From DASQPA01 sp963757335 (GTDB lineage Bacteria; Acidobacteriota; Thermoanaerobaculia; Multivoradales; UBA5704): DNA of 64,000 bases. A program made the position numbers and the translations under genes. The stretch is from the NCBI GenBank assembly GCA_963757335.1, contig CAVWRJ010000010.1:142736-206735 (forward strand). Reading direction: 5' to 3'. The first letter of the stretch is position 1. Every line of letters starts with the position of its first letter. Positions 6,999 through 15,239 of the stretch are shown here, one piece after another. The notes beneath the pieces are model-generated. The model was not told the origin of the DNA and did not search any database. It saw only the letters and a list, made by a program, of their open reading frames with translations.

Positions 6999-8393
6999 GT
7001 GAACGGGCGCGTAGCGGTGGTGCTCGCCGCCGGCAAGGGGACGCGGATGGTCTCCGCATCACCCAAGGTCCTCCACCGGGCGGCGGGCCGGCCGCTCCTC
7101 GGCTGGGTGCTCGACGCGGCGCGGGCTGCCGGCTGCACCCGCATCCTGGTGGTCGTGGGTCACGGCGCCGAGGAGGTGCGGTCCACCTTCACTGGAGAGG
7201 GGAACGCGGATTTGACCTGGGTCCTCCAGGCCGAGCAGCGCGGTACCGGCCACGCCCTCGCCCAGGCCGCGCCGGATCTGGCGGGGAGCTCGGCGACCGT
7301 CCTCGTCCTCTCCGGGGACGTGCCGCTCGTCACCCCGAAGACCCTGGAGAGGCTGGCGAGCCTGGCGGAGGGTTCCTGGGGGGCGATGGCGGTCGCCGAG
7401 CCGGCCGACCCCGGGGCCCTCGGCCGGGTGATCGCCAACTCCGAGGGCAATCTACGGCAGATCGTCGAGGCGCGCGATGCGACCCCCGAGGAGCGGGCGA
7501 TCCGGCTAATCAACGCCGGTCTCTACGCCCTGCCGGCGCCGGCGATCTTCGGCTACCTCGATCGCCTCACCCCCCAGAACGCCCAGGGGGAGCTCTACTT
7601 GACCGACGCCCTGGGCGCTGCCGCCGCCGACGGGCACGCCGTCCGGCTCCTGCCGCTCGCCGACCCCGAGGAGTCGCTGGGGGTCAACAACCGGGTCGAG
7701 CTCGCCCAGGTCCACCGCCGGCTCCTCGACCGCCACCTGGAAGCGCTGATGGTCTCCGGGGTGACGGTGCTCGAACCGGCCCGGACGGTCGTCGAGCCGG
7801 GAGTAACGGTGGGGGTGGACACGGTTCTCCACCCCGAGGTCTCCCTCCGCGGCCAGACTCGGGTGGGCAGCGGTTGTACCCTCCACGCTGGGGCCTGGCT
7901 TCAGGATACGGTGCTGGGAGACGACGTCGAGATCCTCCCCTACAGCGTCCTCGACGGCGCGGTCGTCGAGGCGGGCTGCCGGGTGGGGCCGTTCGCCCGG
8001 CTGCGGCCGGCATCCCACTTGCTTCCCGGAGCCCGGGTGGGGAACTTCGTCGAGGTCAAGAACTCCGAGCTGGGGCCGGGAGCCAAGGCCGGCCACCTCG
8101 CCTATCTCGGCGACGCGGTGGTCGGAGCGGGGGCGAACATCGGGGCCGGGGTCGTGACCTGCAATTTCGACGGCCACGAGAAGCACCGGACCGAGATCGG
8201 CAAGGGCGCCTTCATCGGCAGCGACACGATGCTCGTGGCGCCCGTACGAGTCGGCGAGGGCGCGACGACGGCGGCCGGTTCGGTGATCACCAAGGAGGTC
8301 CCCCCGGGGGCCCTGGCGGTCGCCCGGGTGCGGCAGAAGAACCTGCCGGGGCGGCTGGGATCGCGGCGCAAGGGCAATCTTCCGGAAGAGTGA
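6999..8393 (+). CDS. glmU: Bifunctional GlmU: GlcN-1-P acetyltransferase / GlcNAc-1-P uridyltransferase
   Basis: Makes UDP-GlcNAc for peptidoglycan and lipopolysaccharide. 464 residues, normal for GlmU. The N-terminal uridyltransferase has VVLAAGKGTRMVSASPKVLH at residues 6-25, GDVPLVTP and EARDATPEE. From about 250 the left-handed beta-helix hexapeptide repeats begin (ILPYSVLDGAVVEAGCRVG), with acetyltransferase residues in RLRPASHLLPGARVGNFVEV, KAGHLAYLGDAVVG and GAGVVTCNFDGHEKHRT. The start is GTG at 6999, immediately after the yvcK stop; an internal ATG would remove the first strand. glmS follows 31 bases downstream. Confidence 0.96.
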   Translation: MNGRVAVVLAAGKGTRMVSASPKVLHRAAGRPLLGWVLDAARAAGCTRILVVVGHGAEEVRSTFTGEGNADLTWVLQAEQRGTGHALAQAAPDLAGSSATVLVLSGDVPLVTPKTLERLASLAEGSWGAMAVAEPADPGALGRVIANSEGNLRQIVEARDATPEERAIRLINAGLYALPAPAIFGYLDRLTPQNAQGELYLTDALGAAAADGHAVRLLPLADPEESLGVNNRVELAQVHRRLLDRHLEALMVSGVTVLEPARTVVEPGVTVGVDTVLHPEVSLRGQTRVGSGCTLHAGAWLQDTVLGDDVEILPYSVLDGAVVEAGCRVGPFARLRPASHLLPGARVGNFVEVKNSELGPGAKAGHLAYLGDAVVGAGANIGAGVVTCNFDGHEKHRTEIGKGAFIGSDTMLVAPVRVGEGATTAAGSVITKEVPPGALAVARVRQKNLPGRLGSRRKGNLPEE

Positions 8394-8424
8394 ATTTACA
8401 GGTCCTGAGAGAGGGCAGATCGAC

Positions 8425-10308
8425 ATGTGCGGAATCGTGGGCTACGTGGGCAGCCGTGAGGTGGTCCCCCTTCTGATCGACGGTCTCTCCCGCCTGGAGT
8501 ACCGGGGCTACGACTCGGCGGGAGTGGTGGTGATCGCCGCCGACGGCTGCCTGGAGACGGTCAAGGCCGAGGGCAAGCTCGATCGGCTCAAGGAGAAGCT
8601 CGCCCGGCACCCGCTCGGTGGCCGCTACGGGCTCGGCCACACCCGCTGGGCGACCCACGGCGCCCCCTCGGAGAGGAACGCCCACCCGGTGGTCGATTCG
8701 CGCCGCCGGATCGCCCTCATCCACAACGGCATCATCGAGAACTTCCTCCCTTTGAAGAAGCGCCTCCTGGCGGAGGGCTGGACCTTCACCTCCGACACCG
8801 ACACCGAGGTGGTGGCGAACCTCATCTCCTCCTACCTCGACGGCGATCTCCGGGCGGCGGTCGCCAAAGCCGTTAAAGAGCTCCAGGGGATGTACGCCTT
8901 CGCCGTCATTTCGACCGAAACCTCGACCGAAGCCTCGACCGAAACCGCGGGGAAAGACGGGCAGGAGAACGCTGGGCAGGAAATCGTCGCCGCCCGCCAG
9001 GGGCCGCCGCTCGTCATCGGCCTCGCCGAAGGCGAGCAGTTTCTCGCCTCGGACCCGGCGGCGCTCATCGCCCACACCAAGGACGTCGTCTTCCTGGAGA
9101 ACGGCGACCTGGCGCGGCTGACCCCCGCCGGGATCGATATCGTCGACCGCTCGGGCAAGCCCGTCGAGCGCCCCGTCCAGCACCTCAACTGGGACCCCAT
9201 CCAGGCTGAGAAGGGCGGGTACAAGCACTTCATGCTCAAGGAGATCCACGAGCAGACCCAGGCGGTGCAGGACACCTTCGCCGGGCGGGTGGACTTCGAG
9301 AACGCCCGCATCCACTTCGACACCCTGCGGATCTCCGAGGCCGACTTTCGGTCCTTCGACCGGGTCGTGCTCCTCGCCTGTGGCACCTCCTGGCACGCCG
9401 GGCTCATCGGCAAGTTTTTGATCGAGGAGCTGGCGGGGATGCCGGTCGAGGTCGACTACGGCTCCGAGTACCGCTACCGCCGGCCGGTGGTCTCCGACCG
9501 GGTGCTGGCGGTGGGGATCTCGCAGTCGGGGGAGACCGCCGACACCCTCTCCGCCATGGAGGCGGCGCGCGAGCGCGGGGCGCGGCTCTTGACCATCTCG
9601 AACGTCCTCGGGAGCCAGGCGACCCGGATCACCGAGGGGACGATCTACACCCACGCCGGCCCCGAGATCGGGGTCGCCTCGACCAAGGCTTTCACCACCC
9701 AGCTGGTGGCGCTCTACCTTCTGGCCCTCTATCTGCGCCAGGTGCGGCACGGGCGGCCGGAAGGGATCGAGCGCAACTACCTGGACGACCTCGCCCGCCT
9801 CCCCGGCGCGATCGCGGAGGTGCTGAAAGAGGAGCCGGCGGTCGAGGCCCTGGCGAAGAAGTACTTCCGCTGCGAGGACTTCCTCTATCTCGGGCGGGGG
9901 ATCAACTATCCCATCGCCCTCGAAGGAGCGCTCAAGCTCAAGGAGATCTCCTACATCCACGCCGAGGGCTACCCGGCGGGCGAGATGAAGCACGGCCCCA
10001 TCGCTCTCATCGACCGCACCCTCCCGGTCGTCGCCGTGGCGACGGGCGAGCTGGTCTACGAGAAGGTGAAGAGCAACCTCCAGGAGGTGAAGGCGCGGGA
10101 CGGGATCGTCATCGCCTTGACCGACCACGACCCGGAGGACCTCGGCGGGGTGGCGGACGAGGTGATCCGGGTGCCGGTGGTCTCCGACCTCCTCCAGCCG
10201 ATCGTCAACGTCGTCCCCCTCCAGCTCCTCGCCTACTTCGTGGGGGTCCGCCGGGGTGCCGACGTCGATCAGCCGCGGAACCTGGCGAAGAGCGTCACCG
10301 TCGAGTAG
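8425..10308 (+). CDS. glmS: Glutamine--fructose-6-phosphate aminotransferase (isomerizing)
   Basis: Forms glucosamine-6-phosphate from fructose-6-phosphate and glutamine, the first committed step to UDP-GlcNAc. 627 residues. Class II amidotransferase domain begins MCGIVGYVGS, so Cys2 is the nucleophile after Met removal; LGHTRWATHG and HNGIIENF follow. Two SIS domains from about 300 carry ACGTSWHAGLIGK, ISQSGETADTLSAM and GVASTKAFTTQ; the C-terminal motif is QPRNLAKSVTVE. A polar Ser/Thr/Glu-rich stretch (STETSTEASTETAGKDGQEN, about residues 169-188) is inserted between amidotransferase strands and makes the protein slightly longer than usual. No glmS ribozyme signature was recognised upstream; the gap to glmU is only 31 bases. 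Confidence 0.96.
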   Translation: MCGIVGYVGSREVVPLLIDGLSRLEYRGYDSAGVVVIAADGCLETVKAEGKLDRLKEKLARHPLGGRYGLGHTRWATHGAPSERNAHPVVDSRRRIALIHNGIIENFLPLKKRLLAEGWTFTSDTDTEVVANLISSYLDGDLRAAVAKAVKELQGMYAFAVISTETSTEASTETAGKDGQENAGQEIVAARQGPPLVIGLAEGEQFLASDPAALIAHTKDVVFLENGDLARLTPAGIDIVDRSGKPVERPVQHLNWDPIQAEKGGYKHFMLKEIHEQTQAVQDTFAGRVDFENARIHFDTLRISEADFRSFDRVVLLACGTSWHAGLIGKFLIEELAGMPVEVDYGSEYRYRRPVVSDRVLAVGISQSGETADTLSAMEAARERGARLLTISNVLGSQATRITEGTIYTHAGPEIGVASTKAFTTQLVALYLLALYLRQVRHGRPEGIERNYLDDLARLPGAIAEVLKEEPAVEALAKKYFRCEDFLYLGRGINYPIALEGALKLKEISYIHAEGYPAGEMKHGPIALIDRTLPVVAVATGELVYEKVKSNLQEVKARDGIVIALTDHDPEDLGGVADEVIRVPVVSDLLQPIVNVVPLQLLAYFVGVRRGADVDQPRNLAKSVTVE

Positions 10309-12295
10309 GGGCCGCCATCCCCTCCCCCCCTCCCCAGAGTCCGTTTACCGCGAGCGGCGCGTCCGCTACGCCGCGGAGGAGCGGCGGCTCGCCCGGCGCT
10401 CGCTCCGCTTCTCGGTCGCCCGCTTCACCGCCTTCGGCCTCTTCGCCCTCGGCCTCCTGCTCCTCCTCTTCCCGGCCGTGGGCACCCGGACCCTGTGGCT
10501 CTCCGGTGTGGGGCTCGCCGTCTTCGTCGGCCTGGTGATCGTCCACGACCGGGTGGTAAAAGAAGAGCGGCGGGCGGCCGACCTCGTCCACCTTCAGGAC
10601 GAGGGGTTGGCCCGGCTGGCCCGCGACTGGCGGGCCCTCCCGCTCCCGGAGTTGTCTGAGGAGTTGCCCGAGGGATCCGAGCCGGCGCCGCTCTCCCGCG
10701 ACTTGAACCTCTTCGGCCGCGCCTCCCTCTTCCATCTCCTGGGGACCGTCCACACCCCGCCCGGCAAGCTGGCGCTCCGGGGGTGGCTCCTGGCGCCCGC
10801 TCTTCACGGGGAGATCGCTCTGCGCCAGGCGGCGGTCGCCGAGCTGGCGCCGGAGCTCGACCTCCGCCAGGAGTTGGAGGTGCGCGGCCGGCCGCTCGGG
10901 AAGGCCCGGCCGGACCTCGAACCTTTTCTGGGCTGGGCGGAGGACCGGCCATGGCTCCCCGGCTGGGCGCTCGGCTTCGCCCGGGCCCTGGCGCCCCTCT
11001 CCGTCGTCGCGCTCCTCTCGTGGTCCGGCGGGGTCCTGCCGCTCTGGCCCTTTCTCCTCCTCGTCGGCCTCAACTACCTGCTTACCTACCGCCTCGGCGA
11101 CCGGATCGCCGCGACCTTCGAGCGGATTTCGGCCCGGGAGGACGAGTTCCACCTCTACGCCGGGGTGCTCGGGGTTTTCGCGGAGCGGGCCTTCGCCAGC
11201 CCCCGGCTCCGCCAGCTCGCCGACGAGCTGACCGCCGAGGGAATCTCGGCCGCCGCCGCCCTCGACCTCCTCCACCGCCGGGTGGTGCTCACCGACGTCC
11301 GCCACGCCGCCCTCCTCCACACCCCGCTCCAGCTCCTCCTGCTCTGGGACTTCCACACCCTGGCGCTTCTCGAACGCTGGCAGAAAGACTTCGGGAGCCG
11401 GGCACGGCGCTGGCTCGCCGCCCTGGGCGATCTGGAGGCCCTGGCCGCCCTGGCCGGCCTGGCCCACGATAATCCCGAGTGGACGTTCCCCCAGGTGGCA
11501 GACGTGGCGCCCCGCGCGCTCGGTTTGGCTCCGCGGACCGGCGACTGGCTGCGCGGAGCGCCCGAAGGAGCCGGCCCGCAGGAGCCAACCGAGCGAGGAC
11601 CGCAGATCGAGGCGCGCGGGCTCGGCCATCCGCTCCTCCCCGACTCGGCCCGGGTGCCGAACGACGTCACCCTCGGTCCACCGGGGACCTTCCTCCTCGT
11701 CACCGGCTCCAACATGTCGGGAAAAAGCACGCTCCTGCGCTCGATCGGGGTGAACGTCGTCCTCGCCCAGGCGGGCGGTCCGGTCTGCGCCGAGTCGCTC
11801 CGCATGCCTCCGCTCGCCCTCGCCACCAGCATCCTGGTCGAGGACTCGCTCGAAGACGGCGTCTCCTTTTTCATGGCCGAGCTGCTCCGCATCCGCAAGG
11901 TGGTCGACGCCGCCGACCGCGCGGCAGGCGAAGGGCGGACCCTCCTCTACCTCCTCGACGAGATCCTCCGCGGCACCAACACCCGGGAGCGCCAGATCGC
12001 CGTCCGCCGGGTCCTCACCCACCTCCTGGCCGCGGGCGCCCTGGGGGCGGTCTCCACCCACGACCTGGAGCTCGCCGAGATCCCCGACCTCGCCGCGGCC
12101 TCGCAGCCGGTCCACTTTAGGGAGAGCTTCGAGCCCGGCGCCGAGCGCGCGGGCAAGCCGGTCATGACCTTCGACTACCAGCTGCGGCCGGGGGTGGCGA
12201 CGACGGCGAACGCTCTCAAGCTGCTGGATCTGGTGGGACTGGGGGAGGAGGAGATGGGAGCGGGGTCCAGAGAGCCGCGCCCGCCGCAATCTTGA
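10256..12295 (+). CDS. Membrane-anchored MutS-family ATPase
   Basis: 679-residue MutS paralogue with the ATPase domain but without the N-terminal mismatch-recognition domain. Two hydrophobic hairpins (about residues 55-95 and 238-275) predict four membrane segments, so it is not a canonical mismatch repair MutS. The lever/clamp region spans roughly 290-430. The ABC-type ATPase has Walker A TGSNMSGKSTLLRS near 483, SFFMAELLRI, Walker B LLYLLDEILRGTNTRER near 564 and STHDLELAE. The only in-frame start is ATG 10256, overlapping the end of glmS by 53 bases. A 25-residue segment (about 422-446, RTGDWLRGAPEGAGPQEP) between clamp and ATPase is encoded by a short hairpin element repeated elsewhere in the window. 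Function of this MutS subfamily is not established. Confidence 0.85.
   Translation: MPTSISRGTWRRASPSSRGRHPLPPSPESVYRERRVRYAAEERRLARRSLRFSVARFTAFGLFALGLLLLLFPAVGTRTLWLSGVGLAVFVGLVIVHDRVVKEERRAADLVHLQDEGLARLARDWRALPLPELSEELPEGSEPAPLSRDLNLFGRASLFHLLGTVHTPPGKLALRGWLLAPALHGEIALRQAAVAELAPELDLRQELEVRGRPLGKARPDLEPFLGWAEDRPWLPGWALGFARALAPLSVVALLSWSGGVLPLWPFLLLVGLNYLLTYRLGDRIAATFERISAREDEFHLYAGVLGVFAERAFASPRLRQLADELTAEGISAAAALDLLHRRVVLTDVRHAALLHTPLQLLLLWDFHTLALLERWQKDFGSRARRWLAALGDLEALAALAGLAHDNPEWTFPQVADVAPRALGLAPRTGDWLRGAPEGAGPQEPTERGPQIEARGLGHPLLPDSARVPNDVTLGPPGTFLLVTGSNMSGKSTLLRSIGVNVVLAQAGGPVCAESLRMPPLALATSILVEDSLEDGVSFFMAELLRIRKVVDAADRAAGEGRTLLYLLDEILRGTNTRERQIAVRRVLTHLLAAGALGAVSTHDLELAEIPDLAAASQPVHFRESFEPGAERAGKPVMTFDYQLRPGVATTANALKLLDLVGLGEEEMGAGSREPRPPQS
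11519..11593 (+). repeat. 75-bp hairpin element, copy 1 (inside the mutS-like gene)
   Basis: Ends are inverted repeats: CTCGGTTTGGCTCC at 11519-11532 and GGAGCCAACCGAG at 11581-11593. The core (accggcgactggctgcgcg, then gagcgcccgaaggagccggc) is almost identical to the copy at 56225-56298, while the arms differ but remain self-complementary. Its length of 25 codons keeps the mutS-like frame open. It resembles small repeat insertions in coding sequence (RIPE/RPE-type elements). Confidence 0.75.
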
Positions 12296-12321
12296 CAACC
12301 CGGGCATGGCGGCGATACCTT
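12292..12321 (+). promoter_or_regulatory. Putative promoter of the Cys-rich protein gene
   Basis: TTGACA at 12292-12297 is followed after 18 bases by TACCTT at 12316-12321. Transcription from about 12328 would give a 90-base leader before the ATG at 12417 and argues against use of the earlier in-frame ATG at 12306. Confidence 0.5.
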
Positions 12322-12416
12322 GCCGATCGACCACCCTGTACTGTATCGACGACGTAAGGCAGCCCGAAGGCCGGCTCGGCGGCGAGCATGCCATTCGAGC
12401 GGAGGAGCTTAAAGAC

Positions 12417-12830
12417 ATGGCACGCTGTTCCAGATGCACGCGCATCATGGTGGGCGGTTACAAGTCTGGCGAGGAGCGCTTCTGCTCGCTGAGCTGCTAC
12501 ACGAGCAGCCCCACCGGCACTTTCTGTGGAGCCTGCATGGCCGCCACGACGAACGACACTCCCGGCGGCACCTTCACTTTCAACAGCGTCGGCACCCGCC
12601 TGTGCTTCGTTCGCAACCGTTGCCCCGAGTGCCACTCGATCGTTCAACGTAAATTCTTCGTGGCGCTCTACATACCCCTCATCCCCATGGGCTCCTATCG
12701 CGTCATCTACACGGCTCCCAGACGGTACCTGGGCCGGCGCCTCCGGCGCGGCGCTGTTCCGGCGGCCGTTCCGGAGCCACGGGCGACTCCTCAGGCTTCG
12801 CAGCAGTACGCCGCGCTCGAACCGAAGTAG
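12417..12830 (+). CDS. Small cysteine-rich zinc-ribbon-like protein, function unknown
   Basis: 137-residue cytoplasmic protein with eight or more cysteines arranged as knuckles: CSRC at residues 3-6, FCSLSC near 21, FCGAC near 36 and RCPEC near 65, followed by HSIVQRKFFVALYIPLIPMG. This spacing predicts two zinc ribbons. The C-terminal third is Arg/Ala/Pro-rich and probably disordered. ATG 12417 is chosen over an in-frame ATG 111 bases upstream because a GGAGGAG ribosome-binding site sits at 12401-12407 and the extra residues would overlap the promoter. The C-x2-C and basic tail could suit nucleic-acid or protein binding. I do not recognise the family. Confidence 0.7.
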   Translation: MARCSRCTRIMVGGYKSGEERFCSLSCYTSSPTGTFCGACMAATTNDTPGGTFTFNSVGTRLCFVRNRCPECHSIVQRKFFVALYIPLIPMGSYRVIYTAPRRYLGRRLRRGAVPAAVPEPRATPQASQQYAALEPK

Positions 12831-12879
12831 CTTCCGAGGGCTTCCGAGGGCCTGCCGAGCGACTTCCGCGGAGGAAGAC

Positions 12880-13350
12880 ATGACCGAAGACGATTCGAGG
12901 CTCCGGGCGTTCTACGACCTCTCCGTGGTCCTCACCGGCTTCTCCCGGGTCGAGCTCGCCGGGACAGGGCTGGGGCCGGCCTATCTCGGCACCCTCTCGG
13001 GCGTTGTCGGCGTCAGCGTCGTCGACGACCTGCTGCGGGTCTGGGCGGCGATCGCGCGGGCGGACGGCGACGTCGATTCCGGCCTCCGGACCTGCATCCT
13101 CGGCGACCCCCGTTTCGGACCGGTCGCCCGCAACCTGATCAGCCTCTGGTACGTGGGCAACTGGTACGAGCTGCCCCAGGCCTGGCGCGACGCCTACGGT
13201 GTGGCCCCCGGGGACGTCACCCGGGTGGTGAGCGCCGAGGCTTACCAGGAGGGCCTCATGTGGGCGGCGGGCGGGGCCCATCCCCAGGGGGCCCGGGAAC
13301 CCGGGTACGGCACCTGGGCCGCGCCCCCCGCAGCGGACCTTAAACCCTGA
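12880..13350 (+). CDS. Small (gamma-like) subunit of FAD-dependent sugar/alcohol dehydrogenase, FAD-SDH family
   Basis: 156-residue protein resembling the FAD-SDH (membrane-bound sorbitol/glucose dehydrogenase small subunit) family: FYDLSVVLTGFSRVELAGTG then YLGTLSGV, and later LISLWYVGNWYELPQAWR and the QEGLMWAAGGAHPQGAREPG tail. In characterised dehydrogenases this subunit is a chaperone-like partner that carries a Tat signal and exports the GMC catalytic subunit. Here no Tat motif is visible at the N-terminus, an oddity. It lies 20 bases upstream of the GMC oxidoreductase, the expected operon order. GAGGAAG precedes the ATG. Confidence 0.75.
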   Translation: MTEDDSRLRAFYDLSVVLTGFSRVELAGTGLGPAYLGTLSGVVGVSVVDDLLRVWAAIARADGDVDSGLRTCILGDPRFGPVARNLISLWYVGNWYELPQAWRDAYGVAPGDVTRVVSAEAYQEGLMWAAGGAHPQGAREPGYGTWAAPPAADLKP

Positions 13351-13370
13351 CCCCGAGACGAGAGGAGCGC

Positions 13371-15239
13371 ATGGCCAGCCCACACGAGGAGTACGACGTC
13401 GTCATCGTCGGCGCGGGGATCGCCGGGGCCATCCTTGCGCGGGTGCTGACCCGGGCCGGCAAGCGCGTGCTGGTTCTCGAAGCGGGCACCGGCACCGCCC
13501 GGACCTGGGAGGGATACCTCGACAACCTGGCGAGCTTCTACACCGCGACCGCCAAGACCCCCGAGTCCCCCTACCCGTTCAACCCCGACGCGCCGCAGCC
13601 CAACGTGCTCGACATCGGCATCCCGGGGAGCGGCTACTTCGTGCAGCAGGGGCCGGTGCCGTTCGGCAGCACCTATACCCGGACGGCGGGCGGCACCACT
13701 CTGCACTGGCTGGGCACCTGCCTGCGCATGCTGCCCGAGGACTTCAGGCTGCGCTCGCGTTTCGGCGTCGGCCTCGACTGGCCGCTCAGCTACGACGACC
13801 TCGAGGCCGACTATGGGCTCGCCGAGATGGAGATCGGTGTCTCGGCCGACGTCGCCGAGCAGGAGTACCTGGGGATCACCTTCCCCGAGGACTACGTCTT
13901 TCCCATGCGCAAGATCCCGCTGAGCTGGCTCGACCGGACCCTCGGCCGGACCATCGACGGCCGCACCGTCGAGCTCGGGGGGCGGCCCTATGCGCTCCGC
14001 GTGCGCAGCACGCCGCAGGGGCGCAACTCGATCCCCAACCCGGACTACCGCTACCCGGAAGGGTATGGCCCGCCGGGCGGCCGCGGCTACCGGCCGGTGG
14101 GAGCCGTCGATCCGCGGTCGCGCGGGCAGGACCTCGCCCACGACCTCGGCCAGCGCTGCGCCGGCAACAGCGCCTGTGTCCCGATCTGCCCGATCCAGGC
14201 CAAGTACAACGCCCTGAAGAGCCTCGCCCAGGCCGAGACCTCCCGGCTCACGGTCGCCGTCCAGGCTGTGGCCTCCAGGGTCCTCGCCGGCGCGGACGGC
14301 AGGGTGACCGGCGTCGAGTACAAGGCTTACCCGGACCCCGGCTCCCCCGAGCACACGACCCGGGTGGCGCGGGGCCGGATCTACGTCCTCGCCGCCCACG
14401 CGGTGGAGAACGCCAAGCTCCTCCTCGCCTCGGACCTGGCGCGGAGCAGCGACCAGGTGGGGCGCAACCTCATGGACCACCCGGTGCTGCTGCGCTGGGG
14501 GCTCCTCCCCGAGCGGGCGGGCAGCTATCGCGGTCCGCTCTCTACCTCGGGCATCGAGGATCTAAGGGGAGGCGACTTCCGTCGCGACCATGCGGCCTTC
14601 CGGGTGGAGATCGGCAACGACGGCTGGACCTGGCCCACGGGCGCGCCGGAGACCACGGTCCTCGCGGCGGTCCAGCAGGGAAACCTCTTCGGCTCCCGCC
14701 TGCGCGCCTATCTCGCGGATACCCTGCCGCGCCAGATGCGCCTCGGGTTCCTCGTCGAGCAGCCGCCCGATCCCGCCAACCGGGTCACCGTCGATTCCCA
14801 GTACCGGGACGCCCTCGGCAACTTCCGGCCGGTGATCCGCTACTCCTTCTCGGACTATGTGTCAGCCGGCCTGGCGGCGAGCGACGGCCTGGCGCTCCGT
14901 CTCTTCCGGTGGCTGGGGGTGGACGACCGCACCAACCCCGTGGGCAGCTTCGTCAGCTCGTACACCTGGCGCAACCAGCTCTTCCTCTGGGGCGGGGCCG
15001 GCCACTTTGGGGGTACCCACGTCATGGGGAGCTCGCCGCGGAGCTCCGTCGTCGACTCCTGGCAGCGGGTGTGGGACCACCCGAACCTCTTCGCCGTGGG
15101 CTGCGGCAGCTTCCCCACCATGGGCACCTCGAACCCTACCCTGACCCTGGCGGCCCTGACCTTCCGCACGGCGCGGGCGATCCTCGACGACCTGCGGCCG
15201 GCGGCAGTGTCGGCCACGCCCTTGAGGAGCGACGGCTGA
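13371..15239 (+). CDS. GMC-family FAD oxidoreductase with [3Fe-4S]-type motif
   Basis: 622-residue catalytic subunit of an FAD-dependent alcohol/sugar dehydrogenase. The Rossmann FAD motif is VVIVGAGIAGAILARVL at about residues 10-26, the GMC signature GGTTLHWLGTCLRM lies near 105, and C-terminal NPTLTLAALTFRTARAIL is the FAD-contacting end. The segment QRCAGNSACVPICPIQAKYN near 260 has cysteines spaced C-x5-C-x3-C, matching the three ligands reported for the [3Fe-4S] cluster in bacterial FAD glucose dehydrogenase, so electrons probably leave through the cluster. No multiheme cytochrome c subunit gene is adjacent, unlike classical three-subunit enzymes. Substrate cannot be predicted. Its stop overlaps the start of the next gene (TGATG). 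Confidence 0.88.
   Translation: MASPHEEYDVVIVGAGIAGAILARVLTRAGKRVLVLEAGTGTARTWEGYLDNLASFYTATAKTPESPYPFNPDAPQPNVLDIGIPGSGYFVQQGPVPFGSTYTRTAGGTTLHWLGTCLRMLPEDFRLRSRFGVGLDWPLSYDDLEADYGLAEMEIGVSADVAEQEYLGITFPEDYVFPMRKIPLSWLDRTLGRTIDGRTVELGGRPYALRVRSTPQGRNSIPNPDYRYPEGYGPPGGRGYRPVGAVDPRSRGQDLAHDLGQRCAGNSACVPICPIQAKYNALKSLAQAETSRLTVAVQAVASRVLAGADGRVTGVEYKAYPDPGSPEHTTRVARGRIYVLAAHAVENAKLLLASDLARSSDQVGRNLMDHPVLLRWGLLPERAGSYRGPLSTSGIEDLRGGDFRRDHAAFRVEIGNDGWTWPTGAPETTVLAAVQQGNLFGSRLRAYLADTLPRQMRLGFLVEQPPDPANRVTVDSQYRDALGNFRPVIRYSFSDYVSAGLAASDGLALRLFRWLGVDDRTNPVGSFVSSYTWRNQLFLWGGAGHFGGTHVMGSSPRSSVVDSWQRVWDHPNLFAVGCGSFPTMGTSNPTLTLAALTFRTARAILDDLRPAAVSATPLRSDG

Noticed and set aside
8394..8424. glmS riboswitch-ribozyme
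   Set aside because: Gap of 31 bases is far too short for the element.
8287..10128. Long minus-strand frame opposite glmU/glmS
   Set aside because: Third-position GC creates stop-free antisense frames; Val/Leu/Gly/Asp/Arg-rich product without motifs.
12306..12416. N-terminal extension of the Cys-rich protein
   Set aside because: Overlaps the likely promoter; a strong ribosome-binding site precedes ATG 12417.
10295..12448. 717-codon minus-strand frame opposite the MutS-like gene
   Set aside because: Antisense artefact; spans two genes and an intergenic promoter.
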